A stretch of DNA of 64,000 bases from NCBI RefSeq assembly GCF_008831285.2, contig NC_045145.1, positions 7,068,802 through 7,132,801 of the forward strand, given 5' to 3'. The notes beneath the pieces were generated by a model, which saw only the letters and a list, made by a program, of their open reading frames with translations, was not told where the DNA came from and did no database searches. Origin of the DNA: Nymphaea colorata (Eukaryota > Streptophyta > Magnoliopsida > Nymphaeales > Nymphaeaceae). The translations under genes were made by a program, and so were the position numbers. Each line of letters begins with the position of its first letter. The stretch's first letter is position 1. Of this stretch, positions 57,036 through 64,000 are shown piece after piece.

Positions 57036-58450
57036 TCAGGAGAAATTTTGTACAACACATGGAGTTTGAATGTCAATGGAGAAAACAAGACAAAATGGTA
57101 ATAATCAATGACAATGATAGTAAGCTTTTGTTTTTCTCCTTTTTGGTAAAGTTAACAGAAAATGCTAACACAATAGGTTTGAAAGTTCATGAAGTGTTCA
57201 CTAAAAGTATAGTAGAATTTGTACTAGGCAAGTTGACTTTGTCCATAATGCCCTTATCCATTTTTGTTCTCAGATATATCAACTTTGGTTGGAATTTGTT
57301 GATTCACCAAGCTAACTTGACTGGTGATAAATTATTATATATTGTTTATATGTGTTTAAAAAAATGTAAAGGATAACTGAAAAGATCAGAAAAGCTTGAA
57401 AAATATTAAAAAAATAAAGAATGAATAGCTTATGTTGCTTGGTGCTCCTTATCACGCAAGTTGATGGGTTGATTTGCCACTTATTCTATTCAAATTTGAT
57501 AATTGGATAAATTGATTGTTATAGTACCACTTTTTAAGTGATAAGACATGTTGAAACTAATTGATGGGACTTCACTTTCACGAGTTCCTACTCAAATGAG
57601 GACCAAGTGTGGAAGTTGTTTGGTTTACAAAAAATTAGTACTTTCACCTTATAATTTTTACATTTTTAAAAGGACATTTTATAAGAAAACTGTTATTTAT
57701 AAAAACACATATTCTCAAAACATATGATCTAAAAAATTTCCACATTGTTGCAGTCAAATCCAACAAATCAAATGTTAGGCAAAATAATATTTTATTTCCC
57801 TAAAACAACAACAACCAAATCTTCTTAATGACATTACAAAATATGTTCAAAGTGCATATTGTTCTTCTTCCTGAAAGTTGGCCAAGGAGGCAACTACAAA
57901 ATCTCAAATGTTAAGTGAGGTTTTATACTTGAAACCTATCTTCCTTTCTTATTCCCATAAAAATTGCAAATATTTATTCACAACACATAGATATTATTGC
58001 TAGTGATTTCAAGTAAAGTGATGACTATAAGTGAGAACTATGTTCACTTTTTCATGAGTATGACCAAGGAAAGCACATTATTTCTTATGAAAATTCATTA
58101 AGATATAAATTTGTGAGGCTGAAGAAGTTTTTTTTTCTTGGTGGCGTAATTAAAAAAAGAAAAGAAAAAACTCCATTAGGCTACTACATTCTCTTATGCC
58201 AATTGGAGGTATACCCAACTTTTGCTGCCAATTATTAACATAGTCCTTTTTTTTTTGTAATTTAAGAAACCTTTAACAACCGTGTAGTGTTTATTATACA
58301 GATCAAGCACCACCCACTGAAGCAGATCAAAATAGCTAAGAATCTGAGCTTGAAGATCAAGTCATGCAAGCTACCATCCTTGGTGTCACGATCTTTCTCT
58401 CAAGACACTCACACCCATTAATATTACATATTTTCACTATCTAACTCTTC
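57036..58450. repeat. Diverged direct duplication, copy 1
   Basis: Colinear with 59345-60620. Shared landmarks in order: ACATGGAGTTTGAA, TTTTTGTTTCTCCTTT-like, AGATATATCAACTT, AAAAGGACAT, CAAATGTTAG, AAGGCAACTA, TTTTATACTTG, GAAAGCACATT-TTTCTT, AATAGCTAAGAATCT and CACCCATTAATATTAC. ORF 56909-57376 overlaps it but is not matched by an open frame in copy 2, so it is unlikely to be a gene. Confidence 0.75.
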
Positions 58451-59344
58451 CAAAAACATGCTTGTGCCCAATTATCATTTATGTGCCCCAAATTGTCTCC
58501 CCTCACCACATTTTTCATTTTTTCTCTTTTCTTTCTTTTAGAAAATTTAGGCACCTGACTTTTTTCATATTATTAAAATTTATTGTCAATTTGAGAAAAA
58601 CTTGACCATTTGACTTTTAAAAAATAAAATAAATAATGTAGCTACTGTGGTAAAGCATCTAAATTTCCCTTAAAAAACTTTGGACATGAATGAAGGGAGA
58701 AGATTCAAGTAAACTGTTTGAAAGCTTCTGAATTTATTGTTGCTCCATCATATCCATTTTAGCTAAACTTTTTTTATAGTTCATAATAGCAAGCTATTAG
58801 TTTTTGAATTTGTAGTTTCTCCAGCCTCTTTATTTTAGTTAAACTTTCTACAGTGTACATAATATTTGAAATGCAAAAGACCCAAAGCAACATATTTATT
58901 TTATTTTATTAAATTAAATCCTAATTTTGTTGACAAAATATAAAAAAGAAACGCTGTATATCTGAAAATTGTTCTTTTGTATCATAAGTTGTTGTGAATG
59001 CCACTAAAAAATAAACAATTCAATTTTGTTTGAAGTGGCTTTTGTTTCATAAATTATATATTACATTTGCATGTAAGGAGTCAAACTCACTAACTTTCTC
59101 ACAATAGCGTGGCAAAATCTAAGATATATATGTATATATATAAACTACAAATAGTTTATGACCTATTGTATATTTTTTTTGTCCAACTGACTCTTTGATT
59201 AGAATTTCTTTTAACCGAAGGGCAGCATACTCAAATAAACCAAGTTGAGAAGGGTAGACCATATAATTTTGGATTGACCTTGGGTTTAGTTTTCGCAGAT
59301 GTGCTATTGTAGCTCTTTTATTGGCTGATTGCAAAAGTAACTTT
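58451..59344. other. Spacer between the duplicated blocks
   Basis: AT-rich. A 71-codon minus-strand ORF (59334-59119, with NYMVYPSQLGLFEYAALRLK) has protein-like composition, but I do not recognise it. Confidence 0.4.
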
Positions 59345-60620
59345 ATGTTTATAAAGAAGTCATTAGAAAATCTTACCTAGAACATGGAGTTTGAAAGAAA
59401 GCCTATAGAGAGCACATGGGTAGATGACAATTATCAATGATAGTGATAGTGAATTTTTGTTTCTTCTCCTTTAGCTAAAGTAGGTTATTGGGAGACACTC
59501 TAACATAAGAGATTTGAAAGTCGACCAAGTTCCTAGTAAGAGCTAATTGAAAGTAGGGTAGAAAATATTTTTCCAGTTGCAAATATCTTTATTTATTCTC
59601 TTCCTTAGATATATATCAACTTGAGTTGAAATCGGCTGATTCAACAAGTTAACAGGATTTTTGTATATATAACTTTTTAAAATGTAAACATAATTGAAAA
59701 AAAAAAAAACTTGAAAGTTATTTTAAAAACTAAATAATTGATAGTTTCATCCATTTTTTGAATGAAATTTTGGGGTTTAAAAAAAAAATAGAAATTTTAT
59801 CATGTAATTTTACATTCTCAAGAGGACATCTGATCCGAAGAAACATTATTGTGTTTTTGCAATACACATCCTTAAAAAACATGATCTAAAAAGAACAATT
59901 TTTTTTGGTTCCACCATAGTTATTGCTTTCAAACCCAAGGAATCAAATGTTGGACATAATTGTATCATATTTCTTGAAACAACAATATGATGTTGTTAAA
60001 GCACCTACTATAGAAACGTATTCGAAGTTTCTTGCCAAAAGCTCCTGGCCAAGAAGGCAACTAGAAAGCCCCAAATGTTAAAACAACCCAAGGCAAGTTT
60101 TATACTTGGAACCTTTTTAACTCTTTCTCTTCCAATAAAAGTTTCAAAGTTTTAGCCACATACGTTATCTAGATTTGCTTAGTGAAAGTTTTGCTAGTAA
60201 AGATTGGTAATCTCTTGTCGTCTTCTTAACTAAAACTGGTGAACCATTTTCATTCTTGTTCAAAGAAAGCACATTGTTTCTTGTAGAAGATTCATTAAGA
60301 TGCAAACTTTTGAAGTTAACAGTGATTCTAATTCTTTTGTTCTTGGTGATTGAGCGACAAATTCCATCAGGCTGCCGCAGTAATTGAAGGCATACCCAAG
60401 TCCCATAGAACATCTTTTGACAAGATTTTTAATTTCATGGAACCTTTCTTTAGCCAATTTAAGAAACATTTAACGAAAATGGTAGCATTTACTATATGAG
60501 ACCTGACACTGCCAGCAAGGGGGACCAAATAGCTAAGAATCTCAAGCCATTCAAACTTAGGACACTTTGGCTCTTGGTCTTTTCCAAAAGACACTGGCAC
60601 CCATTAATATTACCTATTTT
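59345..60620. repeat. Diverged direct duplication, copy 2
   Basis: Second copy of the 57-kb block, in the same orientation. The minus strand has overlapping ORFs (60600-60367 and 60413-60165). One contains FEWLEILSYLVPLAGSVRSH, which looks protein-like but is unrecognised. The pair may be remains of a tandemly duplicated gene or of a transposon. Confidence 0.75.
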
Positions 60621-61090
60621 TACTCTCATATTTCCATAAACATTAAAAAAAAAAAAGTGAACCTTACTTTTTAATATAAGTTAAAAACAGGAATAAGTTT
60701 TATAAGATTAACAAAAATAAAACCTTCATCATGTGATAGAAAGATTAAGATATGGCTTTAGTAAATAGAACTTTCCACTTTAGTAGTTTGCATTAGCCTC
60801 TTTGACCATACTAAATAGTATTAATATATATTTAACTTACTTTAAGTGTATGTTTTCTCTTATGCACACCTGAAAGCTATTTAAGGGAAATCTATATGTG
60901 TTGGCATATTAGGTATAGGGTTTATTTTACTTTTAAAAGTTAAAATGGTCAATTTTTTTCAAATTGGCTATTAATGTTAAGAATATGAAAAAGTAAAACG
61001 TGCCTAAATTTTTAAAAACATAATGTAAGAAAAAAAAGGAAAGAGAAGGTGGAAGGAAAAAAACACTGGGGGCACACGAATCACAATTTT
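60621..61090. other. Intergenic upstream of the ACR gene
   Basis: AT-rich; distal promoter of the ACR gene is likely here, but I see no clear element. Confidence 0.4.
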
Positions 61091-61115
61091 AAGCGTTCCA
61101 GAGAGTTAGGCGTGG

Positions 61116-61146
<31 letters not shown>

Positions 61147-61445
61147 AGGGGTCAAGCCCACGGAGTAGGTCGCATATCGACTCTCAGGAATAGGAAGTCC
61201 GCCGTATCCGACGCTTGGTCCTACATGTTCTTGGTCTCTGCTTCCTAGAGATAGAAAGCCTGGCCTTTCAAAGAGAGAGGCCGTTTTCTGGAGATACAGA
61301 GATGCAGCAAAGTGGATGAGAATCGCCAGTAGAGGAAGGTCGAGAAAATAAGTGTTAGGGATAGAGAGAGAGAGGGAGAAGGTGTATTACAGTTGGAGTT
61401 TGAGTGAACCGTACTCCCTACCTCCAACCGCCTCCCCCTTATTCT

Positions 61446-61483
<38 letters not shown>

Positions 61484-61753
61484 AGGTTCACGCTGCAACA
61501 AGGGAGCCTAGAAAATTCGAACGTCGTGAGACGAAGAGAGGGGGAAAGAAGAGCAGAGAGAGAGAGACTCAGGGTTCCTCTCTCTCATCTCAAATGGGTA
61601 GGTGTTCTTCCTTCTCTTCTTTTATTAATTTCGGTAATTGGTATGTAGGGATGCTCCGGCAGGAAGCCGGGAAATCAGTGTTTCTCCATTTGTTTTTTCA
61701 CGTTTTGCTAACGATAAGTTGCTACCCACCAATCGGTGGACTCAGAGGCGCAC
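61091..61753 (+). promoter_or_regulatory. ACR gene promoter-proximal / 5' UTR region, GA-rich, with a probable 5' intron
   Basis: Three GA-rich tracts (61114-61141, 61447-61471 and 61545-61568) fit GA/CT-rich plant core promoters and 5' UTRs. A good donor (ATGG|GTAGGT at 61597/61598) and acceptor (GGACTCAG at 61745) suggest a 148-bp intron, 61598-61745. Splicing it would join the ATG at 61594 in frame to the downstream ATG and add four residues (MEAH). Confidence 0.55.
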
Positions 61754-64000
61754 ATGGACGTTTCTTGGAACATGGAGGACGAGTACGAGAAGTTCGTCAG
61801 GAGAATGAATCCACCAAGGTAAAAGAACCAGAATCAGAACATAAAACGACCTTTCCCCTGTTTCTGGTTTACCGACAACCGGGAAACCGCTAGACGCTAA
61901 CCACCTTTTTGTTCTGTCCCTCCTCCTCCTTGCGTTAGGGTGGTGATTGACAACGAGTCATGCGAGAGCGCGACGGTTATCAGGGTGCGAATTAACTTCA
62001 ATTAATTTTTTGTTGAAACTTATTCTTCTGAAAACTACATTTTTATGCTCCTTTTTTTCTTTTTAATTTGTGGTGTAGGTTGATAGTGCAAACAAGCATG
62101 GAATACTGCTCGAAGTTGTACAAGTCCTCACTGATTTAAATCTTGTTATAACGAAGGCCTATATTTCTTCAGATGGAAGCTGGTTCATGGATGGTAAGTC
62201 TGTTGCTTATATAATTACAGACGCTATACGCGGAAATTAATAATTTGGTCTTGGTTTTCACTTTTCATCATTTATTAAGTTGAGGAAGAAAATTGTTTAT
62301 TCAAAAAAAAAAAAAGACAATCTTCTATTCTTTCCATTTTCGTTTCTGTTACTGAAAATCAAATAAAAAACCTTGTTTAGCCCACAATATCCACCAAATT
62401 TAATTTCTGTGTATTTTTTGGTAGTCATTCAAAATCAAATAAAATCCGTATTTAAAGAAGATATTAAGTGGCACCAGCCAAATCTTATCACTTCTGGCCT
62501 TTTTCTGTTGGATATCTTGATTTTCCAGCAGTACATAACTGTATTTGACTCCTTTTTTGCTGTATCCTCTGATTTTTTAAGGGTATAGTGACTACTTGAG
62601 ATGTGGCTTAAATGTGCCGATTTACTTGAGTATTCTAGTCCTGATGATTTTTTCACTTTTTGAAGTTTTTAATGTGACTGATCGGGAGCGAAAGAAGGTC
62701 AAAGATGAGAACGTTTTGGATTGCATCCGGAAGGTGTTATTCGTCTCAATCCTAACTCTGAATTCCATATTTTCTGCTTTGAGTATATTCTGTGCCACTC
62801 TTTGCAAGTTTTGGTGCTACTGAGCATCGGTTTCCCAGATTGATCTGCTACTTGTTAGCCTTTATTAGGTAATTTCATGGATAATAGCCTGCAGGTATCT
62901 CATTGCATTTTTTTTCAACCTTTTTGGTGTTCCCCTAGTGCTTTAGAATTCGAAGAATCATCTTTTCTTCGGGTAGCTTCTTGTTTTCTCTTGGCTGTGT
63001 TTTTACAATGGAAGTTCTACAGGTTTACTAATGACTGAACAAATCCTATGTAGCAGAACCTTGATGAGCTTCTAGTAGTTGAGATACTAGGTTGTTTTTC
63101 TTTCTGTTATGCCAGTGATTCATCTTAGTTTAGTAAAATTGATTCGAGCATGTGGAAAGATGTGTTGTGAAATCCCATCCGAGTAGACCAGAGCATGTAA
63201 AAATGTTGGTTTCTGCTAGTTTCATGTCTTCCAAGAAGGGGAATCAGATTGATAGTGTCATAGCCCAGCTAACTTGGGTACATATCCATATTCTAGATCT
63301 TCAAAAAAGGACAAAATAAGAAAAAGAGAGCTGACTCTACTTTTCTATCTAAAATAGTATACATTAAACTGTGCAGTATCTCGGAGCAGATTCATCTGTC
63401 ACTGCTGCCATTAGAAGGTCAATTGGTATCCAACCATCAAGCGAGTACACATCGATTGAGTTAACAGGCACTGATAGGCCTGGTCTGCTTTCAGAAATTT
63501 GTGCTGTGCTTGCCAACCTCAAATGCAATGTGGTTAATGCAGAGGTCTGGACCCATAACTCAAGAGCTGCAGCTGTGATGCATGTAACTGATCAAGCAAC
63601 CAATTTGCCTATTACAGACCCACAAAGGCTTTCTAAGGTCAAAGAGCTTCTGCGCAATGTACTAAAAGGTAACCACAAAAGCAGGGGAGCTAGCACAGCC
63701 GTCTCATTGGGCCATACCCACACAGAGAGGAGGCTTCATCAGATGATGTTTGCTGACAGAGACTATGAAAGAGGTGAAAGAGCGAGCTCAGATGACCAAC
63801 TAAGGCCTCAAGTAACTGTTACGGATTGCACTGATAAGGACTATTCGGTGGTTACAATTCGCTGCAAGGATCGACCAAAGCTTCTTTTCGACACAGTGTG
63901 CACATTGACAGACATGCAATATGTGGTTTTTCATGCCAATGTTGATGCAGAAAGACCGGAAGCTTATCAAGTATGCGCTGCCAGAATATTCCGGGGGTGT
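61754..64000 (+). CDS. ACT domain-containing ACR protein, ACR4/ACR6-like, 3' end outside window
   Basis: ACR proteins are plant regulators with repeated ACT domains (small-molecule, often amino-acid, binding folds related to bacterial GlnD); their ligand is mostly unknown. Coding exons: 61754-61818, 61939-61984, 62079-62193, 62666-62733 and 63377-63970, all with GT-AG borders and consistent phases. The next intron begins GTATGC at 63971, so the gene continues off the edge. They encode 296 residues. The N-terminus [18 protein letters not shown] is the family signature. ACT1 (about 35-100) has [20 protein letters not shown] and [21 protein letters not shown]2 (about 123-195) has [20 protein letters not shown]. 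The conserved linker [16 protein letters not shown] follows. ACT3 begins at about 254 with [20 protein letters not shown]. No internal stop; it looks functional. The alternative start at 61594 is discussed under the upstream region. Confidence 0.95.

Noticed and set aside
56909-57376. 155-codon ORF
   Set aside because: Most of it lies in the duplicated block, but the frame is not open in the second copy, and it crosses a TA tract.
1-64000. tRNA, rRNA, CRISPR arrays and organelle DNA inserts
   Set aside because: I saw no tRNA T-loop/B-box context beyond retroelement primer-binding sites, no regular repeat-spacer array and no stretch I recognise as plastid or mitochondrial. A tRNA scan and organelle search would settle this.

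Overview
This is a stretch of AT-rich plant nuclear DNA. Evidence for a plant: Ty1-copia retrotransposons primed by the initiator methionine tRNA, CACTA, PIF/Harbinger, Mutator-like and hAT-like transposon ends, L1-type LINE pieces, and a spliced ACR-type (triple ACT domain) gene, a family confined to plants. I cannot name the species. I see no operon-like gene order, no CRISPR array and no tRNA or rRNA gene.

Only one host gene is certain: an ACR protein gene on the + strand at the right edge (ATG at 61754; five coding exons visible; continues past 64000). A second possible host gene is a small unrecognised ORF on the minus strand (2650-2907). Everything else is transposon remains, low-complexity DNA or unassigned intergenic sequence.

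Layout. 1-9.0 kb: a hAT-like MITE (626-985), the small ORF, a tandem dimer of Tourist-like MITEs (3573-4397) and two copies of a repeat rich in GAGCTCGAG. 9.1-19.4 kb: an old + strand Ty1-copia element (A), interrupted by at least five later insertions, one of them a whole minus-strand copia element (B, 12638-17481). 22.4-33.0 kb: a LINE interrupted by an 8.3 kb CACTA element, which is itself interrupted by a 3.3 kb Harbinger element with a decayed transposase; the CACTA also carries an ALFIN-like gene fragment. 33.1-34.4 kb: a Tourist-like MITE and a 1 kb Mutator-like element with long inverted repeats and a near-perfect 9-bp target duplication. 35-38.2 kb: GC-rich unassigned DNA with a polypurine tract and repeated CATTTG motifs. 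38.3-44.8 kb: a younger full-length copia element (C) with both LTRs. 45-53 kb: fold-back and MITE copies in intergenic DNA. 53.6-55.6 kb: two GC-rich blocks holding six CACGTG G-boxes. 57.0-60.6 kb: a diverged direct duplication of about 1.4 kb. 61.1-64.0 kb: the ACR gene.

The main content is a readable insertion history. In several cases a host element's reading frame runs up to one side of an insert and resumes on the other, which fixes both the boundaries and the order of events. I found no convincing new functional system. The best candidates for follow-up are the unidentified repeat families, the G-box blocks and the duplicated block at 57-60 kb. All boundaries and identity counts were made by eye.
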